Counted from the stretch's first letter, positions 26,955 to 36,186 are shown. The stretch is 64,000 bases of DNA from CBDBKL01 sp965206675 (GCA_965206675.1 CBDBKL010000003.1:124001-188000); one strand, 5' to 3'. Made by a program: numbers and translations. Notes: a model not told the origin generated them from the sequence alone.

Positions 26955-29423
26955 ATGAGAATTATAATTATTTTGATGTTACTTTTTCCAATGTTTAATA
27001 CAAGTTGCTTATCTCGTAACAAAGAAGATAGACAAACTGAATTAAACAAAATTATTGATGAAGAACTCGTAGATCTTGATGATAGTGAAAACGTTGTTGG
27101 TGGAGATTTTGATCCGGAACTTGATATCTTAGATAATGAGGGTAAAGATCCTTTTGCAGAGTTTGGAGAGTTGGGTAAGGCAGAACCCATTGAAGAGCCT
27201 GAAGATGTTGCTGCAAGCCTTAAAGATTTAGAAAATTTTGAGGATAACACTGAAGATAACCTTCAAGAGCCCGGTGAGATTGCTGACCCTGATGCGCCAT
27301 TGGATGTGGCTCAGGGGGGAGATGTTTCTTCTAGTGAATTGACTGAAGATGTAAATCAGCAAGAGAACTTTGAAGATTTCAATGATGTTGCGGGCTCTGA
27401 AGAGATTGTGACTCCACAGGATGCTCCTGTCGATATTACTCCAGGAGAAGAACCACCTATTTCTGATGGTTTTGTAGATGCTGAACCGACTTCTCCTCCT
27501 GTGATTTCTGATATGGAAAATCAAACAGATACATTGTCTCGCACTGAAATTTTGGGATTAGACTACAGAGGTAATCAAAATGGAGGTACGATTGTTGTTA
27601 GAGCCAATGGGCCATTGGGTTACGCAACACGATCTAATGATAATGGAAGTCAAGTGATTGTAGAAATTCCCAACACAGTTTTACCTAAAAAATTTCAAAG
27701 ACCCTATATTACAAAAGATTTTGCCGGAACTATTGGAATGTTTAGGGCTTATCAGGAATCAGGAAGTTCAACAACTCGGATTGTTGTACAATTAAAAGAA
27801 CCAATTTCTCCCACTGTTGTGTCAGAGGGAAATCAGTTATTGGTAATGGCTTTAGGCCAGCAGGGTATGTCTGTCGCAGATCAATCGGATCAAAATATAC
27901 CGGAGGAAAGTGGTATTGAGACTGTTCCAGAAATTGAAGTTGCTACTGAATCTGAAGAACTGGCTCAAGGTGAACTAGAGGGAGAGAGAAGCAAGAATCA
28001 AGATTACAAAGCTTTATCAAATAAGACTTTGGATGAATTTTTAACAGGAGAGTCTTCAAAGTTTTATGGTCACCGTATAAGTATTGAAGTTAAAAATACA
28101 GATATACGAGAAATCTTTAATTTTATCGCTGAACAAAGTGGATTAAACCTTGTTCTCTCAGATAGTGTTACTGGAAATCTTTCTTTAAAGTTAAGAGATG
28201 TTCCTTGGGATCAGGCTCTCGTTGTTGTTATGCAGTCCAAGTCATTGGGGTACATTCGTCAGGGAAATATATTAAGGATTGCGCCTTTGAATATGATTCG
28301 TGAAGAGACTCAGGCCATGAAATCTGTTGTTGATGCACAAAAGCAACTTGCACCTCTTTTCTTAAAGATATTTCCAATTAGTTATGCAAAAGCTCCAGCT
28401 TTAATGAATCAAGTCAGTCAGTTTATTACACCAAAGAGGGGGAGTATCAGAGCAGATCAAAGAACCAACTCTCTGATTGTGAGTGATATTTTAGAAAATA
28501 TTAATAGAATAGGGAAACTCATAAAACAGTTAGATACTGAAACACCTCAGGTTTTAATAGAAGGGAAAATTGTAGAAGCACGTGAGACGGCTGCAAGATC
28601 AATTGGTATTGATTGGTCCGGTGGGGGTGAATCAGGTGGTACCGGTGGTACCAGTGGTATTGGTGGAGGAACTAATACGGGAGGAGGAAATACAGGAGGA
28701 AATAACACTGGAGAAATTGGTGCCGGTGGAGATCTTATAGCTTTTCAGAGTGCTGTAGGGGATATATTAAATGTAAGTGTAGGTGGAAGCGGAGGAAGTT
28801 TAGGAGTTAAGGTAGGAACGATAGCAGCTAGACAGCCTTTAGTAGCACAACTGAATCTTTTAGAGAGTCAGGATCTTATTAATGTTCTTTCTTCTCCAAG
28901 AATAATGACTCTGAATAATAATCAAGCCACTATCACACAGGAGACACAACTACCTATTCCAAAAATAGTAACCTCGGAGGGGTCAGTGCAAAGTTCAGTT
29001 GAGTTTAAGTCTGTATCCTTAAACTTAAGTGTGACACCACAAATTACAATTGATGGTGGAATTATCATGAAAGTCAGTGTGAAAAGAGAGTTTCCTGGAG
29101 CTTCAGTGACGGTAGGAAACACGACTGCATCGCCAATTAATAGTCGTTCTGCTGATACAACGGTGTTGGTAAACAATGGGGATACAACAGTGATTGGTGG
29201 TATTTATGAAAGCGATGTAACAAAGGGTGAGACAGGAGTTCCGCTTTTGGGGAAAATACCTATTTTGGGTTATTTTTTCAAGAATACGAGTTATGGAAAA
29301 TCTAAAACTGAGCTTCTCATCTTTTTAACACCAAGGGTGTTAAACCAAGAACGCGCATTTATCAGTAGTACAGAGGAGTTAGGTCTTGAGAGTGAAGTCA
29401 GTGAAGATTCTGACACCCTTTAA
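26955..29423 (+). CDS. pilQ: Type IV pilus secretin PilQ
   Basis: 822 residues. Signal sequence with a probable lipobox (PMFNTSC, Cys17). Residues about 20-190 are extremely Asp/Glu-rich. Then an AMIN domain (about 195-285), an STN/secretin N0 domain (about 370-440, VKNTDIREIFNFIAEQSGLNLVL), a NolW-type N domain with the FPISYAKA segment, and the secretin pore domain (VLSSPRIMTLNNNQATI, VPLLGKIPILGYFFK, ELLIFLTPRVL). A Gly/Thr/Asn-rich insertion (about 555-595) lies between the N domain and the pore. Outer-membrane channel for the pilus. Ends 3 bp before rarA. Confidence 0.94.
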   Translation: MRIIIILMLLFPMFNTSCLSRNKEDRQTELNKIIDEELVDLDDSENVVGGDFDPELDILDNEGKDPFAEFGELGKAEPIEEPEDVAASLKDLENFEDNTEDNLQEPGEIADPDAPLDVAQGGDVSSSELTEDVNQQENFEDFNDVAGSEEIVTPQDAPVDITPGEEPPISDGFVDAEPTSPPVISDMENQTDTLSRTEILGLDYRGNQNGGTIVVRANGPLGYATRSNDNGSQVIVEIPNTVLPKKFQRPYITKDFAGTIGMFRAYQESGSSTTRIVVQLKEPISPTVVSEGNQLLVMALGQQGMSVADQSDQNIPEESGIETVPEIEVATESEELAQGELEGERSKNQDYKALSNKTLDEFLTGESSKFYGHRISIEVKNTDIREIFNFIAEQSGLNLVLSDSVTGNLSLKLRDVPWDQALVVVMQSKSLGYIRQGNILRIAPLNMIREETQAMKSVVDAQKQLAPLFLKIFPISYAKAPALMNQVSQFITPKRGSIRADQRTNSLIVSDILENINRIGKLIKQLDTETPQVLIEGKIVEARETAARSIGIDWSGGGESGGTGGTSGIGGGTNTGGGNTGGNNTGEIGAGGDLIAFQSAVGDILNVSVGGSGGSLGVKVGTIAARQPLVAQLNLLESQDLINVLSSPRIMTLNNNQATITQETQLPIPKIVTSEGSVQSSVEFKSVSLNLSVTPQITIDGGIIMKVSVKREFPGASVTVGNTTASPINSRSADTTVLVNNGDTTVIGGIYESDVTKGETGVPLLGKIPILGYFFKNTSYGKSKTELLIFLTPRVLNQERAFISSTEELGLESEVSEDSDTL

Positions 29424-29426
29424 GTT

Positions 29427-30710
29427 ATGGACTTGTTTGAGAAGATGTCCAGTAGTGAGAATGCTCCGTTAGCTGAAAAAGTTCGCCCTTTGAATATTGA
29501 AGATCTTGTTGGGCAAGATGAGATTACAAAAGGTAATTTTCGAAAACTGATTGAAAAAGATCAGATTCCGAGTCTCATTTTGTGGGGGCCTTCGGGAACA
29601 GGTAAAACAACCTTAGCTCAGTTGCTTGCATCCAAAACCAAAAAGCATTTTATTTCTGTTAATGCTATTGAAGTGGGTGCGAAAGCATTGAGTGAAATAG
29701 GAACAAAGGCTCGCCAGCGACATACAATGTATGGTGAAGGTTCCTTTTTATTTATTGATGAAATTCATCGTCTGAATAAGGCACAGCAAGATGTATTGCT
29801 TTCTTTTGTAGAAAAGGGAGATGTAACGCTGATTGGGGCCACAACAGAAAATCCCAGTTTTGAAATCAATACGGCATTGATGAGCCGTTGTCGATTGATT
29901 ACCTTTCGTTCCCTTGAAGAAAAATCTTTGTCGTTGATTGTGGATCGTGTATTAAAAATGGAAAAACTTGAACGTCAGGATGTATTTGAAAAAGAAGCTT
30001 ATGAATGGATGTTAAAAAGTGTATCGGGTGATGCTCGGCAATTGATTAACAATATGGAACAAATTTTAAAACTACGTGACGCTGAATCTTGGCCTTTAAA
30101 TAAGAAAAAGTTAGTGAAGGTGATAGGGCAGATACCTTTACATTATAGTAAAAGTGGTGATGCACATTATGATACGATTAGTGCATTTATTAAAAGTATT
30201 AGAGGAAGTGATCCGGATGCAGGACTTTATTATCTAGCTCGTATGATAGAGGCGGGGGAAGATCCTAAGTTTATTGCTCGTCGATTAGTTATTTTAGCTT
30301 CTGAAGATATAGGTAATGCAGATCCAAGAGCTTTAACGTTAGCTATGGCTGGCGCAGAGGCCGTTCAATTTATTGGTCTACCTGAAGCTGCGATTAATTT
30401 AGCTCAAGTGGTTACTTATTTGGCTTGTGCCCCAAAATCGAATCGCTCTTATATAGGTTTAAAAACAGCAATAAAAGAAGTGAAACGTTCAGGGGCTTTG
30501 AAAATTCCTTTACATGTTAGAAATGCGCCCACCAAGATGATGAAAGACTTAGGTTATGGAAAAGACTATAAGTATGCACATGATAGTGAAAAGGGATGGT
30601 TTCCTCAAACATTTTTGCCTGATGGAGTTGAGGGTTCTTTTTATGAACCTTCTGATCATGGTTTTGAAAAAACAATGAAGGCTTACCTTCAGTGGTTGAA
30701 AAGTGTTTAG
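29427..30710 (+). CDS. rarA: Replication-associated recombination protein A (RarA/MgsA)
   Basis: 427 residues. AAA+ ATPase: PLAEKVRPLNIEDLVGQDEI at the start, Walker A GPSGTGKTT, Walker B FIDEIHRLNKAQQD, sensor-1 GATTENPSFE, and the C-terminal MgsA tetramerisation domain (ARMIEAGEDPKFIARRLVILASEDIGNADP). Acts at stalled replication forks. Starts 3 bp after pilQ. A MITE-like repeat overlaps the last base of the stop codon. Confidence 0.96.
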   Translation: MDLFEKMSSSENAPLAEKVRPLNIEDLVGQDEITKGNFRKLIEKDQIPSLILWGPSGTGKTTLAQLLASKTKKHFISVNAIEVGAKALSEIGTKARQRHTMYGEGSFLFIDEIHRLNKAQQDVLLSFVEKGDVTLIGATTENPSFEINTALMSRCRLITFRSLEEKSLSLIVDRVLKMEKLERQDVFEKEAYEWMLKSVSGDARQLINNMEQILKLRDAESWPLNKKKLVKVIGQIPLHYSKSGDAHYDTISAFIKSIRGSDPDAGLYYLARMIEAGEDPKFIARRLVILASEDIGNADPRALTLAMAGAEAVQFIGLPEAAINLAQVVTYLACAPKSNRSYIGLKTAIKEVKRSGALKIPLHVRNAPTKMMKDLGYGKDYKYAHDSEKGWFPQTFLPDGVEGSFYEPSDHGFEKTMKAYLQWLKSV

Positions 30711-30829
30711 GACTGTCGAAAAGGTATCATCTATTTTGTTGCAATCACTCAAACACTCACTCCGACGTAGGAAAAACTACGCCTCCGTTCGGTTTGTACG
30801 CCTCGTATCTGATACCTTTTCGACAGTCC
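30710..30829. repeat. MITE-like repeat, copy 3 (best preserved)
   Basis: 120 bp with essentially perfect 20-bp terminal inverted repeats: GGACTGTCGAAAAGGTATCA on the left, its reverse complement at 30810-30829. Slightly shorter than copy 2 (a small internal deletion near the right end). The first G is the last base of the rarA stop codon. Confidence 0.9.
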
Positions 30830-31135
30830 TCCTTGTTGCTTAGGTAACTTTCTTTTTTTATTCCGAATTGTAAATCCTCTTAGTTGCCGTTTTTTATTAT
30901 AAAGTGACAATTATGGTCGCCTAAGCCGAAGTTTTTGTTCAAAAAACCTCAATATTTTAGGCATTGGTTTTGCTAATTAAGACCTTGATTGGTTAAAGAA
31001 GTAAGATTTTTAAATGCCTATAAATTTGTTTTTAGGGTTAAAAGGGCTACAGTTTGAAATTATAAAACTGATAAATATCAAACTCATTAATCAAAAAACT
31101 TTAGTTATTTTAATGTAATAGAAGGAGTGTGTTTT
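30830..31135 (+). other. Intergenic region upstream of the exported three-gene operon
   Basis: About 300 bp, AT-rich, no ORF. Holds the sigma-54-like site at 30959-30974 and an AGAAGGAG ribosome site (31118-31125) before the ATG at 31136. Confidence 0.5.
30959..30974 (+). promoter_or_regulatory. Candidate sigma-54 (-24/-12) promoter
   Basis: AGGCATTGGTTTTGCT: GG and GC separated by exactly 10 bases, with the TTTGC -12 core and GGCA -24 core of the RpoN consensus. It lies about 160 bp before the next gene. No enhancer site identified. Confidence 0.4.
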
Positions 31136-31933
31136 ATGCGCATTATGTGGATTATATTTATTTTAATTTCAACCTTCCTTATAGAATTAACCCCAAAACC
31201 TTCTTACGGAGGAGAACCTCGAGCGGATTTAGAACTTGTGGGTTCACAATCTGTAGACTCCGATTCAATAACGACAGCAGATCAATTTATGAAAGACTTA
31301 ATGACATCTTTAGTTGGACGATCTCTTCAAATGAAATTTAGATTTGTTGGTGGTCAGGAGATGAATTATCGAGATAATTTTGGAATAAATACAACATTTG
31401 AAATGACAACTCCTATTTTCATTAAGCTTTATGATCCTGCTGCTGAGGCAGATATGGATCCTAATTTTAAACCTATTGCAAAGACAGGTGATGAGAATAG
31501 GAAAATTACTGTTCAAATTCGTACCACTAGAGATGATTCTATTCAAACAAATCAAATGCGTTTACAAGTTTCATTCTTTGAAAACAAAGAGCCAACCTAT
31601 TTAAATTTTGATATAAATATGGCAGCATTTGATAAGCCAATTGCTTTGAGGGTGTATTCTTTGAGCGGGGTATTTAATTTTCAAACAGGCCGAAGTGTGA
31701 CGGTTGCAGATGGTGCCTGTAGAGCAGAGCAAGAAATTGCTGACTGGGAGACGCAATCAGCATCATGGAAACAGGTTGATTGTAGATATTCCTATTTGTA
31801 TAAAGATCAGAATCCAAATCTTTCTATCGAACAAAAACAGAAAATCGCACAGGATATAAAAGATGAGCGTGCTGAAATCGGTGATCCTCAATTTGGATTA
31901 TTCTATAGTTCATGTGGAAAAGATCAGTGCTAG
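31136..31933 (+). CDS. Exported protein of unknown function
   Basis: 265 residues from the ATG at 31136, which has AAGGAG at normal spacing (GTG at 31127 is also in frame but lies too close to that site). Signal peptide: MRIMWIIFILISTFLIELTP. The body is beta-rich, with one Cys pair near the centre-C-terminal part (DGACRAEQ and QVDCRYSY) and a terminal FYSSCGKDQC. I do not recognise the family. First of three tightly spaced genes for exported proteins. Confidence 0.7.
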   Translation: MRIMWIIFILISTFLIELTPKPSYGGEPRADLELVGSQSVDSDSITTADQFMKDLMTSLVGRSLQMKFRFVGGQEMNYRDNFGINTTFEMTTPIFIKLYDPAAEADMDPNFKPIAKTGDENRKITVQIRTTRDDSIQTNQMRLQVSFFENKEPTYLNFDINMAAFDKPIALRVYSLSGVFNFQTGRSVTVADGACRAEQEIADWETQSASWKQVDCRYSYLYKDQNPNLSIEQKQKIAQDIKDERAEIGDPQFGLFYSSCGKDQC

Positions 31934-31950
31934 TATTGAGGTCCGCGGTC

Positions 31951-32742
31951 ATGATGAAAAAACTTTGTCTAATTCTTTCAGTTTTTTTTTCTAGCATAAC
32001 TTCTGCAGATCCATTGGGTTATTCTTTAATGAAGAGATTTGTAGATATTGATGAATTGCTTTCCAAACAGAATATTCAAGTTCAAAGTTGTTCCTTATAT
32101 TATAAAGATGAAGATAAAAACAAAGCAAAAAAGCGCGAGAGTCATTTAGGAGCCTGTCTTTATCATTATTTGAATCTTCACATGGTCAACAGGGGAGAAG
32201 ACGCTCGTGTTTTTGTCCATGTACGTTTTCCTTTTCAGCCACCCTCAAGTTCTGATTTTGTCTTAGAGCTTGATTGGAATCCTGTTCAAGGTGAAAGGCA
32301 ATCTTTTCTCTCAAGATTAGCTCAGTATGGTATCAGTCCATTGACAGGAGAAGTTATTGCAATGGGGAAGAGCATGTATAGATCTTTGAGGCATGTGGAA
32401 TTTAACTTAAAACCCCTTGGCCACCCTGTTCCTGTAGAATTTCTTTTTGATGAAGAAAGAATCATTTATTTTACGACCAATTTATTATTGGAGAATGGTG
32501 CAGAGAATATAACTCCGACAATTGATAATATTAGGATTACTAATGAACCTCAGAGCACAAGATTTTTAAAAGGAGAGTTTAGAGATAAGGTCAATATTCG
32601 GGTTAACGTTGGGGATCATTCGAAAGTTCAATCTGAAATGATCGTTGATTACACATTAAATCTCAGAGGTATTAAACTTAATGAATTAGATGGAGAGGTA
32701 GAGTTGATGAATACAGATAATCTTCATAGGGAGGGAATTTGA
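31951..32742 (+). CDS. Exported protein of unknown function
   Basis: 263 residues from ATG 31951 (a second ATG at 31954), preceded by GAGG. Signal peptide KKLCLILSVFFSSITSADP. Predicted beta-rich body (for example VRFPFQPPSSSDFVLELDW). Only two Cys after the signal peptide. No family recognised. Its last bases overlap the TTG start of the next gene. Confidence 0.7.
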   Translation: MMKKLCLILSVFFSSITSADPLGYSLMKRFVDIDELLSKQNIQVQSCSLYYKDEDKNKAKKRESHLGACLYHYLNLHMVNRGEDARVFVHVRFPFQPPSSSDFVLELDWNPVQGERQSFLSRLAQYGISPLTGEVIAMGKSMYRSLRHVEFNLKPLGHPVPVEFLFDEERIIYFTTNLLLENGAENITPTIDNIRITNEPQSTRFLKGEFRDKVNIRVNVGDHSKVQSEMIVDYTLNLRGIKLNELDGEVELMNTDNLHREGI

Positions 32743-33557
32743 AATATTTTATCTTTTTATTACTTTTACCCTTATCTTCATGGGCTGAATGTCTTATTCC
32801 TTTTGAGCAAAGAGGAGAATTTTATACTAATCACGTTAGGCAACATGAAGAGACTCGTTCAGATTATAATGATTTATTTTTACAGTCTCTTATTGTGAAT
32901 AATGAAATTCGTATGCACTCTGACAGAGGGATTTTAAGTGCAAATGCAGAGGGCTTTTTAAGACCGGGAGCAAAAGAGTTTGTTATTGTACCAGTGGTTG
33001 GTTTAAGTCTTTATATGGATAAAAATGATGTAGCTTATTACTGTCTTAATATAGATCCAGAGGGGCGAGATCCTTTTTTAGAAATTTCTTTTGTCAATAG
33101 ATCCGGTTTCAATAGAGTCTCAAGGCTTTTTAAGAAGAAAAAGAATAGGCGATCTAAGTATGTGAATACCAATATTGGTATTGAGATGGCACCTCTGTCT
33201 GATATGACTGATCGGATTGAGGCTGGGTTAGATTCTGTGCCTGTTATAGGGCCTGTTTATAAAGGTATTAATCAAGGTATTTTTGATCAGGTATTTTTAA
33301 TTATGAGAAAAGCAATAAATTTTATTTTTAAAGCTGGGGTTTATAAAATAAGAATGGATAAAAGAGGTTTAACTATATGGACGCAGGCCCGTATTTTTAG
33401 GATTATTTCTTGTGATTTTAAAATTTCACAATATGACTTGGAAGATAACTTTTTAAAAGATTTTGCAGCCAGTGAAGAAAGTGAAGAATATGATGTGTAC
33501 TATAAAGAAATTCCTGAAGAAGAACAATCTCAAGTTTTATTGGAAACCAATTTATAA
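32739..33557 (+). CDS. Exported protein of unknown function
   Basis: 272 residues from a TTG start with GGGAGGG upstream, overlapping the previous stop. Signal peptide KYFIFLLLLPLSSWAEC; the Cys right after the cleavage site is not in a lipobox. The second half has a mixed basic segment (FKKKKNRRSKYVN) and ends acidic. No family recognised; ends convergently with the cupin gene. Confidence 0.7.
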   Translation: MKYFIFLLLLPLSSWAECLIPFEQRGEFYTNHVRQHEETRSDYNDLFLQSLIVNNEIRMHSDRGILSANAEGFLRPGAKEFVIVPVVGLSLYMDKNDVAYYCLNIDPEGRDPFLEISFVNRSGFNRVSRLFKKKKNRRSKYVNTNIGIEMAPLSDMTDRIEAGLDSVPVIGPVYKGINQGIFDQVFLIMRKAINFIFKAGVYKIRMDKRGLTIWTQARIFRIISCDFKISQYDLEDNFLKDFAASEESEEYDVYYKEIPEEEQSQVLLETNL

Positions 33558-33564
33558 ATATTCG

Positions 33565-33885
33565 TTACGCACTAAAGCCTTTAAATACAGATTTTGCACA
33601 GATACAGACACATTTTTCTTCACCTCGAGCCATTGTTTCATGTTTGGTGTTTGAGGGAATTTCAATTCTATCCCCAGCTCTTAGAAGAAGTTGATTTCCA
33701 CTGATATTTAAAAAAAGTTCTCCCTCGACGACCATTCGGATTTCGTTAAAGGGGTGCCGATGTTCTGAGACTTTTTGTTGGGGTTCATAGATCTCTTCAT
33801 ATGGTTCTAAACCTTCAGCGTGAAAGATCATTTTGACTTGTTCTTTTGTGGGCACAACACGTGCTTGCCAGCGTTTGACTATCAT
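33565..33885 (-). CDS. Cupin-domain protein
   Basis: 106 residues from ATG 33885 (MIVKRWQARVVPTKEQ). The cupin barrel has the metal-ligand pattern HRHPFNE and a later His in SNTKH, plus the Gly-rich GDRIEIP turn. Longer in-frame starts up to 34056 exist, but the extra residues look non-coding. Small stand-alone cupins of this kind often act as metal-dependent sensors or enzymes; the substrate is unknown. Confidence 0.7.
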   Translation of the reverse strand: MIVKRWQARVVPTKEQVKMIFHAEGLEPYEEIYEPQQKVSEHRHPFNEIRMVVEGELFLNISGNQLLLRAGDRIEIPSNTKHETMARGEEKCVCICAKSVFKGFSA

Positions 33886-34419
33886 AAAAACTGAGACTAG
33901 CATGAGCCATTCTGATAGGATATGAAAAAATACACTGGAGTAGAATTTTATAATGAAAAGAATAATCTTTGTGGTAGATTGGGAAATGTGGGTAGGCCTT
34001 ACCCTTATGAAATTAAAAATGAGATGAGTACTGTACGTATGGTACTTGTTCGTCAATTTAGGTGGTAGTTAAGGGTAGTATCTGGGGGTTTGAAATAGGT
34101 CTAGGTTTTCTCAAAATGAAATGGTGGATTGTTTAATTTTACATTCATAAACCCTATTTTTTAGTCTTGATTTTTGTGGTTTAGGGTGCGGAGAAAAACC
34201 GTTATTTCGTTTATCAATTTGTAAAAAAATTATGCAGTATTTAAGTGAAGGGTTGTGGTATCGGAATTTGGGGCAGGAGACTGTCAAATTTTGAGACAAT
34301 CATTCTTTGTGTCTTGATGGGTATCATTAGGTATTAAGGGGTTTTTCTTTAGGATAATTATTTAAGTCTTGAATTATCAGAGTCGATAAAAAGTTATAGG
34401 TTATAGATCGGAGTTTTCC
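33886..34419. other. 534-bp region without a supported gene
   Basis: AT-rich. Contains an imperfect palindrome at 34027-34046 (AGTACTGTACGTATGGTACT) that could be an operator. Short ORFs on both strands here have no ribosome site or recognisable protein. A GGAG at 34410-34413 serves the next gene. Confidence 0.4.
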
Positions 34420-34923
34420 TTGAAAGAAGCCTGCGAAAAAAAGTTAGATCAGTGGAAGAGTGACGTACTCACTTATATAGATAGTGTAGAGGGATTAAGC
34501 TATAAGGTTTTGGGTGACGTCATTGAAGTCTGTCAAAAGGTGGACCAGAAGGTTCTTCAAATTGAGATGTTAAATATCACTGAAGTTTTAAATCGAGATA
34601 ATAAAGGTGGAAATCCATTTATTCAGATCAATTTTACTTCGGGAAAAAAGATTCTTTTAACGGAGAGTTTGATTGGTTTTAAGCCACGGGCTGTAGAGGG
34701 CTTAGATCTTAAAAGATTACCCAAGGTTGTGACCACACCGGATTTGCTAAGTGTTTTTGAAGCTATTGAAGAGGCGGTGAATACGGGAGCTGAGGTGGGT
34801 GAGATTAATATGTTAAAGCGTGTTTTTAGTGCGATACTTACCGGCGGTGAGGATATTGGTTTTGATTTAAAGCGTGAGAAGTATTGGATACATTCACCTT
34901 TGAGCCGATTTGCATCGGCATAG
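34420..34923 (+). CDS. Hypothetical protein
   Basis: 167 residues from a TTG start with GGAG upstream. Soluble, with no signal peptide; alternating hydrophobic segments (VLGDVIEVCQKVDQKVLQIEM, NPFIQINFTSGKKILLTESLIGF) suggest a small alpha/beta protein. I do not recognise it. It ends about 160 bp before the tRNA-Ala gene. Confidence 0.65.
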   Translation: MKEACEKKLDQWKSDVLTYIDSVEGLSYKVLGDVIEVCQKVDQKVLQIEMLNITEVLNRDNKGGNPFIQINFTSGKKILLTESLIGFKPRAVEGLDLKRLPKVVTTPDLLSVFEAIEEAVNTGAEVGEINMLKRVFSAILTGGEDIGFDLKREKYWIHSPLSRFASA

Positions 34924-35086
34924 TTTTTCTTTCATTATATTCCCAGTTATTCTTTTTTTGCATTTTTAGGCCGTTATAGTCATAATGGTATTGACTTAGT
35001 TTTTAATATTAGTCACTTTATTGGTGTGCTGTTGAGAGTATTATGGGGGGATCAACAGTTGGGTGCATTTTGAGGTGTTGAAAAGA

Positions 35087-35162
35087 GGGGGCGTAGCTCA
35101 GTTGGGAGAGCGTCAGCTTTGCAAGCTGAATGTCGCAGGTTCGATCCCTGTCGCCTCCACCA
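35087..35162 (+). tRNA. tRNA-Ala(TGC)
   Basis: 76 nt with encoded CCA. Acceptor GGGGGCG pairs with CGCCTCC, leaving the G3:U70 identity pair of tRNA-Ala. D arm AGCTCAGTTGGGAGAGC, anticodon loop TTTGCAA (anticodon TGC), T arm with GGTTCGATCC. Its 3' end is the integration site of the element that follows. Confidence 0.96.
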
Positions 35163-35165
35163 AAT
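35155..35165 (+). repeat. attL: left direct repeat of the integrated element
   Basis: CTCCACCAAAT, comprising the last eight bases of the tRNA gene plus AAT, recurs exactly at 49181-49191. Typical tyrosine-integrase attachment core at a tRNA 3' end. Confidence 0.75.
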
Positions 35166-35486
35166 GATTTTGTTGTTTTCGGGTTAAAAATTCAAAAATT
35201 TAGCTAAGCGTTCGACTTCATGGGGTTTGTGATTTCAAACCCTTATGTTGATGGGAGTGGTTTGTGTGCAACGCAGGAAAACCCGAAAACATTAGGCCAA
35301 AACTAGAATTGGCCAAAGAGGCGGCTAACCGAGTAGCGAAGAGTTTTTCTCTTTCCTTCGGTAGCAGGCCAGAGTGTTTAAGTTTTCAAATTTATTTATT
35401 TTTCCAAAGAGCAGGTAGCTGGCAGAGCTTGCTACTTGGAAAGCGAGCATACGCTCTCCCGTTAGTAGCAAGGCGTGGGAGGCAAG
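35163..35486. other. Non-coding left arm of the element
   Basis: 324 bp. Contains a 15-bp sequence (GGTTTGTGATTTCAA, 35224-35238) repeated beyond attR at 49276-49290, and inverted repeats near 35400-35470 (GTAGC/GCTAC and AGCG/CGCT arms) that could form an RNA structure before the regulator. A 76-codon GTG ORF here (35264-35494) has no support. No promoter assigned. Confidence 0.45.
35224..35238 (+). repeat. Flanking direct repeat, left copy
   Basis: GGTTTGTGATTTCAA, found again at 49276-49290 in a similar context (TTAGC-AAG upstream and TTATGT downstream of both), 60-110 bp outside each att core. Confidence 0.6.
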
Positions 35487-36137
35487 ATGCTTGAAGTGTT
35501 AGAGCAAGAACAAAAAACGCCCACTAATCGTCTTACGGTGGAAGTAATCGCTCTTAGGAAAATGCGAGAGCTAAAAGGGTTGAGTCGCAAAGAGGCTGCG
35601 GCACTCTTTGGTCTTTCCCATAAAACAATTGAGAAAATGGAAAACGGCAGGTCTTGTCTCACTCAGAAGAAGATCAATCATTTTATTTTTACCTATGGGT
35701 TTAAGAGAGAAGATTTTGAAAATCTCTGCCAAGGAAAAATTCACCTGATTAAAGAAAAATATTTTTTTCGCAAAAATCCCAAGAAAGTAAAAAGGTCGGG
35801 TCGTCGCAGTTATCAAAAGATTATGACCAAAGAGGCAAAGGTTTTAATATCTCTGAGGCAAAAGCTGGGAATTTCGCAAAATGAGGCCTCAAGGCGTTGC
35901 GGTTATGCAAGGTCAGTCATGGGACATATTGAAAACGGCAGGATTAACCTTGGAGATTCTCGCATTGAGCATATTGTAAAGTCTTACGGGCTTAGCATGG
36001 ATGATTTTAAAAAAGAATTGCAGGGTGAGTTTATTTACTCTGACCTTTTAAAAAATTGCCTTCGCATTACCCGTGAACTAGAGGGCGAGAAACTTATCAG
36101 TGTTTATCAAATTTTAAAAGGGTTAAAGGGATTTTAA
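35487..36137 (+). CDS. XRE-family regulator with two HTH domains
   Basis: 216 residues from ATG 35487, six bases after GGAGG. Two helix-turn-helix domains: residues about 20-70 (MRELKGLSRKEAAALFGLSHKTIEKMENGR) and about 118-170 (LRQKLGISQNEASRRCGYARSVMGHIENGR), separated by a basic linker. Such duplicated XRE domains suggest binding to tandem operators, possibly as the repressor controlling excision or transfer genes. It is the first gene after attL. Regulatory target is inferred. Confidence 0.8.
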   Translation: MLEVLEQEQKTPTNRLTVEVIALRKMRELKGLSRKEAAALFGLSHKTIEKMENGRSCLTQKKINHFIFTYGFKREDFENLCQGKIHLIKEKYFFRKNPKKVKRSGRRSYQKIMTKEAKVLISLRQKLGISQNEASRRCGYARSVMGHIENGRINLGDSRIEHIVKSYGLSMDDFKKELQGEFIYSDLLKNCLRITRELEGEKLISVYQILKGLKGF

Positions 36138-36186
36138 AAATGAATAAAGGAAAGTATGAGCAATCTAAAAACCATGGGAGGAGAAA

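Noticed and set aside
30549..30752. Minus-strand ORFs starting MSDCN at the three repeat copies
   Set aside because: They begin inside the MITE-like repeat and run into antisense of three different genes, so the shared start only reflects the repeat.
35264..35494. 76-codon GTG ORF in the left arm of the element
   Set aside because: No ribosome site, no recognisable protein, and it lies over inverted repeats just before the XRE gene.
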